Shown here: one piece after another, positions 36,001-47,986 of the stretch
How the letters are laid out: every line of letters starts with the position of its first letter
Position numbering within the stretch: position 1 is the first letter of the stretch
Source of the DNA: Paracyclopina nana
Taxonomy: Eukaryota; Arthropoda; Copepoda; Cyclopoida; Cyclopettidae
DNA length: 64,000 nt
NCBI GenBank assembly: GCA_019096065.1
Contig: JAGUCH010000001.1
Coordinates: 16,988,001-17,052,000 of the forward strand
Reading direction: 5' to 3'
The notes under the pieces: generated by a model
Database searches by the model: none
What the model was told of the DNA's origin: nothing
The model's input: the letters and a program-made list of their open reading frames with translations, nothing else
Position numbers and translations under genes: made by a program

Positions 36001-39000
36001 TATTGCTATTATGCTAGTTTGGGATGGTTGTTTGGAAGGAAGCTCCTTTTGTTTTCTTACAAATGCAAATTGCCACAACAACAGCCCTTTTTTGTTTAGC
36101 TTTTAATAGCTACTAGGCCCAATGAAATTGGAATGCTGACAAATAAAAGGATGGAGGATTTTTTTCCTCTTGTTAAAAATTACCATGCATGTTATGCTGC
36201 TTTCGTATTAAACTGTAAAGTAGCGCTGAATTTGTTAAAAATGGCTGGCTTTTTTCTACACGTACGCGGGATGATTTCCTACTAAGTCGATAACTTTCGC
36301 ACGCGCCTTCAATATTGGACTTCAATTTTCGCTACCTAACTGCTTTCCTATGCTTTTCACCTTGATTTTGAATCAGAGTCAGCTGGAAGTAACGCAAATA
36401 TTTTATTAGACGTATCCTACAACAATTAGGCAGCTTAGAAAAGCAAAGTTACGTAACTTTGTTGGCTCATTTCTCAGTAATTTATCTGCATTGATTGGTG
36501 CTAAAATTGGTGGGATTCATCAGTGGGATTCTACATTTCTAAGAGCAGGATTTTATACATGGTTTTGCTTAGCTGCCTAATTGTTGTTAAATCCACCTAA
36601 TGCTGAGACAATGAAATGCGATGAGAGAACCCTAAGATATTTCTTAATGATTTTAAGATTTTTTGCACATTTAATTTGAATTATTGACTGGTCATAACTT
36701 ATTCATTTTTAGCTTAAGCCAATTGGAAATTAGGTGCCAAAAATGACCATAATCGGTTTCTTAATTTCACTCAGCGAGTGGGCTACTTTAGTAATTCACT
36801 GCTCTGATTGAATCAGCTGTTTGTTGTCACTTGATCGTCAGCTGACTTGACACGTGCGCGCGTGCCCTGAATGAGGCCAGAAGTAATGACTGCAATTCGG
36901 CTGTATTTGTGCTACTTGGATGTTGTTAGCAGCGGTACACACATCAATAATCTCCCCTTAACGATTTTCAGAAGCAGTAGAGAACACACAGGAAGAAATT
37001 TCTCGTTTTAACGAACATCACACGTCAGATATATCGAGCTAGTTGAGTATATATAGCGGATTTGGACTCCTCCCCTCGCAAATAGCATGCAACAACATCT
37101 TTACAAGTTGAATAAGCTGGTTCGTTTGCCTAGCAAAACGCGAGCACGGTTGTACTTTTTCGGCCTCTCATCTGGATCCCCACCGAGCAAATCTGGGTGC
37201 TCTTCGATCTCGTTTCGCTTTCCTCTGAGATTTTTCAAAAAGTGTATCAAGTAATCCTCATTCATGGTATGTCGAAGAGCAGCAGCAGCAGCAGCAGCCG
37301 AAGAGTCCTGGAAATGCGGAAGAATTTGCATAGAATACTATATACAGTCTGTCAGTTCAAAATTGGACGGTACGGGAATCTAAACTTTTTGTCACATATT
37401 CAAGAAATACAGGACTTTTAAATGATATCGTTGGAAAGATTGAGCCTTTTCCCATCTTTTTTGTAAAAGTAGAAAAAATCAATTTTAACGGGAAAAAAGT
37501 GAGAAAATTCATTTTTCCCAATGCAACCCAGAAAATTGTCACGAAAAACTGATGCATCATTTGTTTTTGCTGTCACGCGGAATTCACAATAATATTTTTC
37601 ATTTTGTCAGAAAACAAAAAAGATGTCCAAAGGTTCAAGCTTTCCAACGATACCCATTAAGCCTCAAAATTCATGAATTCATAACACAAACTTTTGATTC
37701 CCGCACCGTCCAATTTTGAACGGTCAGACGGTATACACTCAGGTTACTGCTACTTCTGTTGTTGTCAATTTGCCCTTTTTTCAGGCCTTTATTTTCTGGC
37801 TGGCCTGAATCTAAGCCGAGAAACTTGGCGCCATGATCGTTTTGTTAGTGGCCTTTTTTGCCTTATATCCACTTTTTTATTAGATATTGGGGCAGCAGCA
37901 TAGCCACTAGCCATGGACTGTAATAAAGGCACTTACTATATCTTTTTCGGGGCTTCGATGTACGAATTTACTGTAATAGCCCAGAGCATTTCGTATTTGT
38001 ACAGGATCGACAATGGAGCCGCTCACCGCAGAAGTAGCCGCGGCCGTACTTTCTAATGACATATGAAAGGCCAAAAGGATGGGCAAAAGTAGCTTGATTT
38101 GCTTCAGCAACATCATGGCTTTTTTCAGGTCTCCTCTTGGCGGATGTTGCGTTGGTACTAAGCATTGTCCTTTGAAATGTAGCATCTCTTATATTGCATA
38201 TACATCATTAGGGCCTTTATTACATTACTCGCGCTCTCGCCCACTTGTTTTTAAAGTGTCTTCCTCAACTGCGTGATAAATTAAAGCTCGATCCTCCTTC
38301 AAAAATGGAAAGCAAATTAAGAAGCATCTTGGCTGCAACTGAGGAGGCACAGAAAGGCATTAGTTTTCCAACACAAAGTCATGAGGAGGATGCTTTTAAA
38401 AAAAGTCATAATCTGCATAATTTGATAACAATGGATTGTCCAACAGTCGCATATTCATGGTTTTTTAATGCTTTAAAAGCACTGCTGCTATATGAGAGGC
38501 TTTCTCTTTTTCTTTTTAGGTACCAATCCTCACGTTATATAGACTGCCAATGTCCAGAAGGCTTCAAAGGTCAATTTTGCGAGAAGAAGGTCGTCGGACT
38601 TCTTCAGCCAGCCTTGTCGTCCGGTTTGGCCTCCGAGGACAATTGCCCTCGTAAGATTTTACTGCACAATACTTTTGGACACAATGGGGCTTGATGATGG
38701 AATCAAGATCATTTTTTGCACGCCTCTTTAAATTGATTTGTCTTTGCACAAAGTTGTGTTACTCCGTCCATTTTGGCCATTTTTGGAGCACAGCTCTGCT
38801 CGCAGTGTTTATGATAGGCCATGATGTTTGCAAAAAGCCTGACTCGACATATTTGTCGATCCGTCAATCATATCACTTTTGGTAGGGTACTGCTGCCGTT
38901 ACAAAGGCCTGTTTATCGCCCAGCATTTCAAAATATGTCGGCCTTGTCATCATCAAGCCTCACAAAGGGAAATAGATGTACCATTTCACAATTGGATTGA

Positions 39001-42000
39001 CGCCAATTTTAGAGCGATGTCAAGAGCGCCATCTAGTGGCGTTGTTTCTTAGCTGTTCTAAAGAAGCGCGTCTCTATTTTTCAGGCTTCTACACTGAATT
39101 GGAAGTCCCTGCAAAAGATTTGAATCAGGTAACGGAAAAAACTTATCTCTTTCGACTAGAATATGAGGATTTGGGGAATGACAATGAGGTCTGATTGCAA
39201 GAATTGTCTTTTTGTGCAAAATCGGCGTGTGTCACACATGTTGAGCCAGCTTTTATCCTCCTTTTATTTCATTCTTGCTGGCATTTTTCTTTTTTCGCCC
39301 CAAATTCGCGCGAACAATGGGGGAAAATTTTGCTCGCCGGAAGTTGCGACGACACTTTTGTGCCGTTAGCTGTATCTGCTTCTGCGGGCGCTCGCGCGAG
39401 CGAGCGCGCGTGCGTATCCTGTCGCGAGGAGTGTAGCGTAATTTTTCAGGCATTCAAATTGGTTCGGGAAATCGCCCTACCCTTGCCCTGGAACAATGGG
39501 AAACGATTGGAGACGTACCAGAGGTGAGATTGTTTCCATCCCCTTTAAATGCTCTCTGGTGTGCATTTCCTCAGCTCCTTTTAATTGAACTTTTGCAGCT
39601 TCCAACTGAAGAAAGCCTCTAAGAACAACAATGAAGGTGGTAGCAGCAGCAAGGTTGTAGGTGTTATCTCGTTCCGATGGGATCAAGAGATAACGCCAGA
39701 TGGAATGGAGGTGCTCAGCAAAGCCTTGAGGAATATTAGTGGCTTAGCTACAAAACTGGCCAATAAAAGCATCACCGGCTCGAGCTTTTGCACCAGAATG
39801 GTCCATCCTCCCGTAAGTCCTTTGTTGATTTGAATGTGGCAAATGTGTATAGAACCGCGGCGGCTCTTTTTTTGTCTTGGCTCCCCCATCAAGTAAATGA
39901 AAAGCAAAAAATGGTGGCTGAGCACTCCATAGCCTCCAATAGTACAACAGCCATTCATCAGCTGTAGTAGGCGTGAAAGCATCTAATTATTTCAGGATAT
40001 ACTGCTGGCTTCAGGTCATCAAGTGGAGGTGACTCGGTCAGTGCTGGTGGGAAACGAGTTTTCACTCACGTGTAATGCTTTGGGTGTATCCAATCCTGTC
40101 ATCGTGTGGTACAAAGACGACGACTACAAAATCGACTCCTCAATTGCTCTCAGGTGAAAATTTACCTTTTCGGGCAGCTTGACAACAGAGCAGATTTGTA
40201 TGTACTAATAAAGGATGATTGGCTCTGATCAGCAAATTTGAATATTGATGAGTAAGCGAATTTCCGGAACTTTTTGCGAGCCTTGCACAAAAGGCTGACT
40301 TGCAAAGCGGCAACAATTTTAATATTTTTTATTTGTTGTCAGATCTTTGTTTTGAGGAGGTATAATCAGCGCTTTTCTGTTTGATAACGCCAAAGTTGGT
40401 AGTTGGTTGGTGGGGCATATATAGAACAAAGTGTAAAGTTGTGCCTTTCAGATCTGATCGTATCACGCAAGATACACGCAAGTCTGAAACCGATCCCGAG
40501 GAGTTTGCTGGCATCCTCTTCTTCAAAGACGTGAACGAGCTCGATTCTGGCAAGTTCAAGTGTGTGGTAAGCAAAATAGATTGATGTACTATTAGGCATT
40601 TTCAACTCACTTTTCTTCGTCTTTGCGCCCCAAGGTTTTTGATGTCGGAAACGAGACGAGGGTTCCCGAGGCGCAATTGCACCAATATCCTTCGACTGAG
40701 GCTTTCGTCAATGTTGAGGTCGTCCTAAGGCCCAAAATCGATGTCTTTCCAGCCTCGACCACCCTTGTCAAAAGCCAGGTACAAGACAGTAATTCACCTC
40801 TAAAGCCAAAACATATCAAGTTCCTATAATCTCAATTATGCTTTGTGCAAAAATTGCATTTTTGCATATCCTTTCTTGGGAAAACGTGCAATTTTTTCTC
40901 TAAAATTGACTTTGATCCTGATTTTAATATCATATTTAATTTTGCTCTATTTGAGATATAAGCCAAGGGCGCGAAGTCACTAGATTCGCAGCGCCATCTA
41001 GCCCGGCAACTTGGCCCAGTACATTTGACATGGCTACACTACATAGGCGATCACAAATGGGCTATTTTTTGGCTTTTGGTGCCCTAATTCCAAAAACATT
41101 ACTAATATTACATAATCTACGGCTAAAATGGCACCCTTTCAAGCCATAAAACCACATGCAACTCACGCAAATTTCCAAGATTTTCATTGTAGAAACCAAA
41201 TTTTTCTAGCCTGGCTCCGCTGATCAGCCAATCAAATTGCCGCTCGTCATCACGTGACAAGTTTTGCGTGCAACAGTTTTTTCCAAATATACTTGCCCAA
41301 AAAGCGCCATCTAGCGAAAAAGTTTGTCCCTCCAATGGCTTATTGTGTTACTTCAGCCCCCAGAAATTTTGAAAAATGATTTGATTGTAAGAATTCGCAA
41401 AGTATCGCCATAAAGCCGATGTTTTAATTTGAGGCCAAGGTCGAATACACTTTTTAATTTGATAGAATGGCGGGGATCATCGTCACGCATTTGGTCAAAA
41501 CCATCTGCACTGCTTTGCCCATCCAACAGTCCCTTGGGACGTTGCCAAATATTACGTGTACGAGTGGTACAAACTGGAGAATAACGAGACGGTGGCGATC
41601 CAGCCAAATCAGCCGCTCATCGAGTACCAAGAAGTGATGATCAAGCCTCCAGGCCTCGTGCTCACACTGGGTAAAATCGAGGTAACCAAAAAAAACCCCA
41701 CTGTGCTTTCACGATTATTTTTACACTGGGGGCTTTCACTTTTCAGCGTGACTGTGTTTACAAGTGTCGGGTTTACGACAGCCGCGAAATCAAAGCCAAT
41801 AACACTTCCAATACTCCGGACCGAAAGTTGGTCACCGAAATCCAAATTCCAGTCTACGTGGCAGAAAAGTTGGAGGACACTTGCGGTGAAGCATATGAGG
41901 ACGGGATTGTTTGGCCAATCACCAAAAAGGTTCTTTCTCTTCGGTTTCCTTTTAAAAAGCTCCTAGAGATAAATGCCATTCTTCTCCTTTGGTACGTAGG

Positions 42001-45000
42001 GAAACGTGGCCGTTTCCAAGTGTGTCGTCGATGAAGGATTTGAGTATCACAAATGCAACCCTACCTCGGAAAATAGCAAGCCCACGTGGAGTCCTCCGCC
42101 AGTCAATGACAGTGATTGCGTAAAAAAGACCTTTCTAACTTGGGAAAAAGATGTGAGTACCTTTTACTCGCATTCTTTCATGACTGCCTACTTAGCTGTG
42201 CCATTTCAGTTTCTGGGCTTGTATTTACTTTATGGTAATGCTAAGGTTCTTGCTCAGTTTCATGAGGATGCAGAATTGTAGCCTAGTAGATATAAATGCT
42301 TTGGAAAAACTGCTGCTGCCTTCTACAATTGCCTTTATGCAATTTCTTTTATGTAGTTGTACTTGTACAGTTTATGTATTGTTTCTTAACTATGCTTAGT
42401 TCATTGGCTGTACTTGTTTAGGATCTTTATTTTCACAATTTCCTTACTGACCAGAAAAGCACATTTTGCTCAGCATTGTACCTAAGATGTAATAGCTCAG
42501 TATTTGGGCTGTATTCAAGATGACCACACTTTATCTTTTGTATTTGCGCAGTTCCCACCTAATGCCAATTTTTCATATAATAATCTTAGCTCAATATGAT
42601 TTTGTGCGGCTACGTGAAGAATGCGAGTGAGGATGTCCAACTTGTCAGGAAACTGTTCCATTTCTTTCCTGATTTGTCGAAAAGCCAAGTACCTCGCGTC
42701 CGTGAGTGGCAAATCGTCTTATCTCTGCTACGCAAAGCTTTGGAGGTACAGTAATAATAATAATAGCCAAATGGCTGGGCTACAATTAAGCTTAAACGTC
42801 TCTTGCAGTACGCCTCCACGAGGTCTTTGGCACTAAATTACACCGCGATAGCCGAGAGTTTCTATTCGCAAAGTTTGTCCTCCCTTTCCTCTTGGGTCAG
42901 AGGATTTCATAAAGAGGTATGTATTTACATGTATTTACGGTCCACATACAGTCCGACTCTCGCAAACCGCACCAAATGTAAACAATCCTTAGCGCGGCTT
43001 GGCTGTGCGGCTGTTGCGTTTTCAGCGGGGCAACCTGTACTATAAAAGCTCAATTCATTTAGCTGGGCCCCTCGAAAACGCTCAAAATCTTGCAAGTGTT
43101 CAATCTGATTGTCAAGTCGGTGCAGCTGTTCGGCCAAAAGTCTGCGCCGAACCAGCAAAAAATCCTCACGCCCAACAAGGCCGAGCAAGTCCAGTTCGAA
43201 GGCTTTGCTAGGAGGCAAATCAACCCCTGCGAGGCTGGCCTCATTCTCGTCAACTTTGCCCAAATCTCACTGCCCTTGAATGCCAATTTGACAACATGGA
43301 TCAAAAGGTGACTTTTTCTTCTTCAGCTCAAAATTTGCATTCTCCCCACTCTTAGAGTACCACTGCAGTAGTATAGCAGTGCCAATTTTGAGAGGTTAAA
43401 ATTTGCACAGCAATCTTGAATGAGACCTTTCCATCTAGGCTGGGTGGAAATGGCAGAGCATTGCAGAATTTAACCTCTTAGCAAAGGATTTTTCAAATTT
43501 CCCGAATTTTTTCCATTGAGCATGACCGGCTTTCTAAATTGCTTTCTAATTCCATGATATGTATTAATGCAGAAGTATGCATGGTAAAAATAATGTGCAA
43601 TTCTCTGCGAGCCCCGCCCATTTCACGGGAGGGCAAGCACGTCTGAATCCTTCATAATGCATACTTGAACTCTCACACTTCTTCTCCTCTTTCCCCTTGA
43701 GTTCCACATGCTAATTTTCAACCTCATCCAACAAAGCTACATCAATGCACAGTCTAGAGCGCACCACCAAAGTACCATACAGTATAATACTAGTGTGCTG
43801 TGTTGGGGACTATTTTTTTCCTCTGTGCAAACAGAGGCCTTAATTGGCAAAGGCTGACTAATTTTTTCTCCCTCTACTGCTGCTGCTTCTTCAACTAGTT
43901 TGCTTTTTTTAATTTCTCCTTATGATTTTTATTTCACATAGTTCGCAACCTAAGCTTAGCAAAGACAGCTACTTCACTGTTTTGTCTTTGGACCAAAAGG
44001 CTCCCATTTTCATGACTCCTCCTCCAACTTCTTCAGTTGTTGAGGGCAGATCGAAGCAACAGCCCACAAACTACATTCCAACAAGGTAATCTCGCATTTT
44101 AGCAGCTCAACAAATGCTCTATAGGAGCAGCAGCGCAAAATTCATGGCGAAATTGGCCTCCTTCACTGACTGATTGTATTTTTATGCAGGCACCACGAAA
44201 ATCTGCCTGAATGCAATGGAATGACCTCTGTAAATGTCTCTTTGAGCTCCAACAACGATCCACGCAATGCCTCGGCCATTGTGGGAGTCATCTACTACAA
44301 GGACCTCGAGGATGCCTTCAACCGAACCCACGAATTGGACGACAACAAGTAAGCGCCACAATTAAATAGTTCCCTCTGATCTGCAACTAATAGCCAAGTC
44401 AACAATCTGCTCCCAACAACAATTGCCTGATTTTATGTGCTTTATGGCCTCTAATATCATCATCTCCTGCTCTTTGGGCTATATTTGCTGCGCGGCGGAG
44501 TAATTCAGTTGTTTTGATAACAGCGCTGCCAGATTTATGCACCGTGTAATCGCCAAATCCATGGAGAAACGGCCAGTTGCAGTAAATTACCTGGTGGCCG
44601 CCAATAAAAATACCTAGTTCATTGTCTGGTATACACTAGGAGGGTATAGTAATAAATTGAAATTTATAGGACCACAAAGAAGGCATCGACGACGACCTTC
44701 CAAAGGGCTTCGACGCTAGTGTCTGTTATCTATGAAGGGCCTTCATACGTGAAATTGGAGGTGGCCATAAGATTCTACGATTTCGCATTGGCCTTTAATG
44801 ACTCCAGACTTGGCAGCTTGCGCTGTGCCAGCGTTCAAATTCCGTCCTCACCCAGCCACAAACAAGTCATCGAGCAGAAAATGTGGGACCCTCAAGATTC
44901 GAGCTGTGAAAAGATTCCAGATCCTCAAGGCGTGATTTGTCGGTGCACCAAACCTGGCACCTATGCTCTGGTCACTTTCATTGATGATCTCAAGGTAGAC

Positions 45001-47986
45001 ACAGCTAAAATTCAAATCAAGATAAAGAGGGAAAATGGCTGACAGCTCTTTGTTTTGAGCATCTTTCTGCCACACAATTGCCTTCTTCAGGCTCCATTTG
45101 GAAGAAGAACAAGAGCTTGGCAGCTTCTCTCCAGGGATGGGTTCTCTGTCGTGTTTATGCACAGGGGGCCCTTCTGGAGAGGTGTTGACACGTTCTCCTC
45201 ATCTCGGAAGAAGAAAACCTCATTACACCACTGGATGATATAATTATAGCCTGATCATTAATAATCGCAGAGCCCTCTTTTTTTCCTCCACAGAGCTCAA
45301 TCAATCCTGGCCCTCAGGATCACGAGTACATTGTCATTCTGAGCTGTGGATGCAGCCTCACTCTGTGCTGTCTCACACTCATCATCCTCATTTGGGACAT
45401 TTTCAAGACCAAGTGTGGAAGAACGCTGCTGCAAGCTCAAGTCACTCTTATTCTTGCCTTAGCTATGATAGCTGTCATTCTCAAAATTGCCAAATTTTTG
45501 AACCAGGTGATTAATATAATTAATAATTAGGTGACATTAATATAACCATCAATTCCTTTGCAGGATTACTTTCCTGGAATTTCATTGTTCCTACATTACC
45601 TCCTCTCATGCAGTCTGTGGTGCCAAATCAACATGCCTGCAGCTCTCTATGCTGAGGCCTCTTGGAAGTATTGCCACCAAGAATTCAAAGCCTTTCTTAT
45701 AAGTGAGTTCCAGTCGAAATTCTTCGAAGATGAAGAAGTTGCATACATTTCGCCTCTTTCAGCACTCTCCATGATTATTCCAACCATTTACACGGGAATA
45801 GCAGCCCATTACCAAAGTCCAATCAAAATTTCGTGGTTTGTTCTGCTCAGGACAGAGCAATTCCATGCATTTATCTCGATGAATATCGTCTTCTTAATGG
45901 GCTACCTCACACTCATGATGGCCCTCGTTAGCCTCTACAGGACCAAAGGCATCCACAAAAACTTTGATAGGTACGACCATTCAGTACATAATTTTCACAA
46001 TCATTATTTTCATGTATTTTGCAGCATTTCCATGATCAAAAGATCTGCCTCAGTTACCTTGGTGATTGTCATTTTTGAAGCTGCTCTGGTCTACTATGCC
46101 AATTTTGTACCTCCCACAATTAGCTCTCAATTCATTCTGTCACTGGCATGTGCTGCTCTGGTGAGACCTTGCTATCATTAAATAGGACTTTTTCAAAATG
46201 TACTTCTCATTCAAGGGTGTGACCATCTTTTGGTGTTATGTTGTGCCTGACAAGTCCATTCCTCTGCCAGATGAGGGCTGTGCCAAACTGCCTGAATTAA
46301 CCAGCTCAAATTGCGATGGCCCTCCAGTGTCCAGGTCAACCAGCATGAACTCCGGAAGGAGCAGTAGCTTTAGGGACTGGAGAGACCCACAAATGTCAGT
46401 GACAACCAACACAACTTTGAACCATGAAGAGCAGTCACTCATATCCGGATGCTCCATTGGCTCCAGAGAGTCTGCCAGATCCAAGTCTGGAGCTGCTCTC
46501 CTCAACAAGACCAACTCTAAAACGTAGCTTTATTCATCATGAAAGGTTGCGTGATTTTTTACATGATGTTGCGTTTACTTCCAGCCTTGGCTCTTCCTCA
46601 GTGGCCTCCACGATGCTGCCAATGCCCATGAAGCATTCCACTGCTGATAGGCAGCACCGCTCCATAAAAAAGTTTAACAAGTATGTTTTACTTAGCTTAA
46701 AAAAGGAAATTTCTGGCCTTGACTTTTTGGTTAGAATTGAAATTAATTTTTGCTCGACTTTGCACATTGACTTGAAGGAGGCCCTAACCCAAACTCTTTA
46801 CAACACCCAAAAAATATATATTTTCTGAAAGCTTATGTCCCAAGGGTTCATTTGGTAGCAATTTAAAAATCCTGGCCTATGGCTTCCCATAACATAAAAT
46901 TTTCAAAAACGTCTAGCGCCTACAGTTTAATATTTTTAGAGATTATTAATAGCAATGACCCCCTCTGAAAAATGAAGGTCTAACTTTTTTTTATTTCATA
47001 AGCAAGTCTATAAAATGCACTCAAATTGAGATATTTAATGCCACACTTATTATACAAAATTAATCAAGTTGGCAGTAATCTACTTTTAGCATCGCTATAT
47101 CTCCCTTTCTGTTCATCCTAGCGATTTTACTATAAAGTAACTTAAGTTTTATTTTTGAATTTTAGTGGGGGTCATTGAAGCTAACTATCCCCCAAAAATG
47201 AGCCATTTTTGCGCAAAACGTTTTTAAAAAATTTATGTTATTGGAAGCGATAGGCCAGGACTTTTATTTTGTCACCAAATGAACCCTTTGGACATAAGCT
47301 TTCAGAAAATATATAATTCTGGGGTGTTGTCAGCAGTTTGGGTTAGGTCCTTAGCCAAGTCAATGTGTTTGGAGACTAATAAAAAAGCTGGAATAGATAT
47401 TCACGTGGCCTCCTCCAGGATCAGCTCCACAAGCTGCTACATTTAAGCTCAAGTGAAAATGCCCATCTGGCTATGAAATGACTTTTCTCGTAATCACTCA
47501 TGAGCCCAGTTTCTTTTTCTGATTTTAACGCTGATGTTTCTATGTGAGCCAATTTTTTTTTATTCAAGAACCTGGAATGCGGATGAGCCAGAGAGCATCA
47601 CTGTCACACCTGCCATCGTTCCTTGTAGGCTAAGGCTGGACTCGACTGAAGGATCTTGCGATGACCAATGCTCCGAGATCCGGAAGAATCCCCATGAGCC
47701 CCTGCATACCCTGATTTGTAACTTATCTTCGAGCCAAGATCCAATAGACTCGATGCTGACGACCAAAGTAGATATCCACGTGGCCTCCTCCAGGACCAGC
47801 TCCACAAGCAGCTACAACGAAGTTCAAATGAAGAAACGATCTTGCCATTCCGTCAACAGCTCAGTAAGAACAACGAGTGAAGGCTGTGAGTCTGTTCAAG
47901 ACAGTGAATATGTTCTTATGACTATTAACAACAATTTCAGTCAACAGCAGGGTAACAATATATCCCCTGCTACTGATTTGCCTTAG
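30076..47986 (+). CDS. Adhesion G-protein-coupled receptor (EGF-Ig-HRM-GAIN-7TM)
   Basis: Twenty-five exons give about 1,690 residues. Signal peptide MAHLSSLLWLLPW onward; a CUB-like region to about 212; EGF-1 (CTLGLCNFNGEC, 31687-32070) and EGF-2 (CQCPEGFKGQFCE, 38520-38650); Ig-like regions at 39996-40778 and 41466-41929; an HRM-like block (41747-42152); GAIN region (42590-44994) ending in the GPS; seven membrane segments at about 1173-1425 (45294-46240); a Ser-rich tail (46216-46523, 46585-46680, 47569-47986). Further exons: 39085-39128, 39450-39523, 39599-39812, 42809-42916, 43063-43307, 43942-44085, 44190-44348. The donor at 41930 is weak. The first exon needs a change of frame near an A6 run (30402-30407). 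Ig-HRM-GAIN-7TM suggests an ADGRA-like receptor, but no leucine-rich repeats are seen. Ligand unknown. Confidence 0.85.
30770..31150. repeat. Tandem duplication in a GPCR intron
   Basis: Two diverged copies, about 190 bases each, share GAGTCGACAGAAACTAATTT, ATCAGCTGATTTT and AATGGACCTATTT in the same order. It looks like an old tandem duplication. Confidence 0.75.
32776..33110. repeat. Tandem duplication in the large GPCR intron
   Basis: Units at about 32776-32949 and 32952-33110 share TTCTGCCATATTCTTCCAGC, AAGCTGGGACCAG-like and GCGCGCGAAAATTCA blocks in order; the second unit is shortened by internal gaps. Confidence 0.8.
33111..37100. other. Rest of the 6.4-kb GPCR intron before the nested gene
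   Basis: No host exon was found between 32071 and 38519. The stretch is AT-rich with A and T runs and a roughly 65-bp imperfect palindrome near 35262-35325. Frames at 34333-34720 and 35677-36099 look like chance. Confidence 0.4.
37101..38116 (-). CDS. Putative neuropeptide precursor nested in the GPCR intron
   Basis: Exons 38116-37937 and 37307-37101 join in phase through a strong GTAAGT donor and TTTCCAG acceptor, giving 128 residues. The start MMLLKQIKLLLPILLAFHMS is a typical signal peptide, with cleavage likely in the Ala-rich stretch near residue 26. Downstream are two Gly-Lys-Arg sites (after HFLKNLR and after RARVLL) and a Lys-Lys site before YNRARVLL; Gly-Lys-Arg is the standard signal for cleavage and C-terminal amidation. 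An acidic spacer (NEIEEHPDLLGGDPDERP) separates them, and the tail is TSLFNL. A poly-Ala run opens exon 2. I do not match it to a known peptide family. A TATA-like ATATAAGAG sits upstream at about 38195-38187. Confidence 0.6.
37345..37731. mobile_element. TA-flanked MITE inside the nested gene's intron
   Basis: Inverted ends of about 50 bases (left CAGTCTGTCAGTTCAAAATT; right arm, reverse strand, CCGTCTGACCGTTCAAAATT) with TATA on both sides. The 387-bp block has no coding capacity and suits the Tc1/mariner group. It lies between the two exons of the putative peptide gene, its left end only 38 bases upstream of the exon 2 acceptor on the minus strand. Confidence 0.8.
39026..39039 (-). promoter_or_regulatory. 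CTCF-core-like site in a GPCR intron
   Basis: On the minus strand it reads CCACTAGATGGCGC, a full match to the long CTCF core known from insects and vertebrates. It lies 46 bases before an exon. Confidence 0.45.
40961..41340 (+). mobile_element. Non-autonomous TA-flanked DNA element, family A, copy 2
   Basis: Full-length counterpart of 10098-10478 in the same orientation, inserted in a GPCR intron. Ends AGCCA...TGGCT are perfectly inverted and flanked by TA. It carries CTCF-core-like motifs at 40989-41001 and 41303-41316. Confidence 0.78.
42949..43037. repeat. 89-bp TA-flanked mini-repeat, family B, copy 2
   Basis: Same length and ends as 25679-25767. It lies in a GPCR intron, ending 25 bases before the next exon, so it includes most of the sequence in front of that acceptor. 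Confidence 0.7.
46764..47366. mobile_element. Fold-back repeat in the penultimate GPCR intron
   Basis: The two arms (about 46764-46920 and 47210-47366) are imperfect inverted copies: ACATTGACTTG at the tip, CCTAACCCAAACT, TATATATTTTCTGAAAGCTT-like and GGGTTCATTTGGT blocks follow in order from either side. No clear target duplication was seen. No coding capacity. Confidence 0.75.
47391..47450 (+). pseudogene. Duplicated fragment of the last GPCR exon
   Basis: This intronic stretch copies 47766-47825, part of the last coding exon (AGATAT(T/C)CACGTGGCCTCC onward), with only a few differences over the first 50 bases. It lies 24 bases from the fold-back repeat and has no acceptor of its own. Confidence 0.8.

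Noticed and set aside
37088-37255. Plus-strand 55-codon frame after a TATATATAG (about 37050)
   Set aside because: It is antisense to the conserved-looking second exon of the putative peptide gene and has no features of its own.
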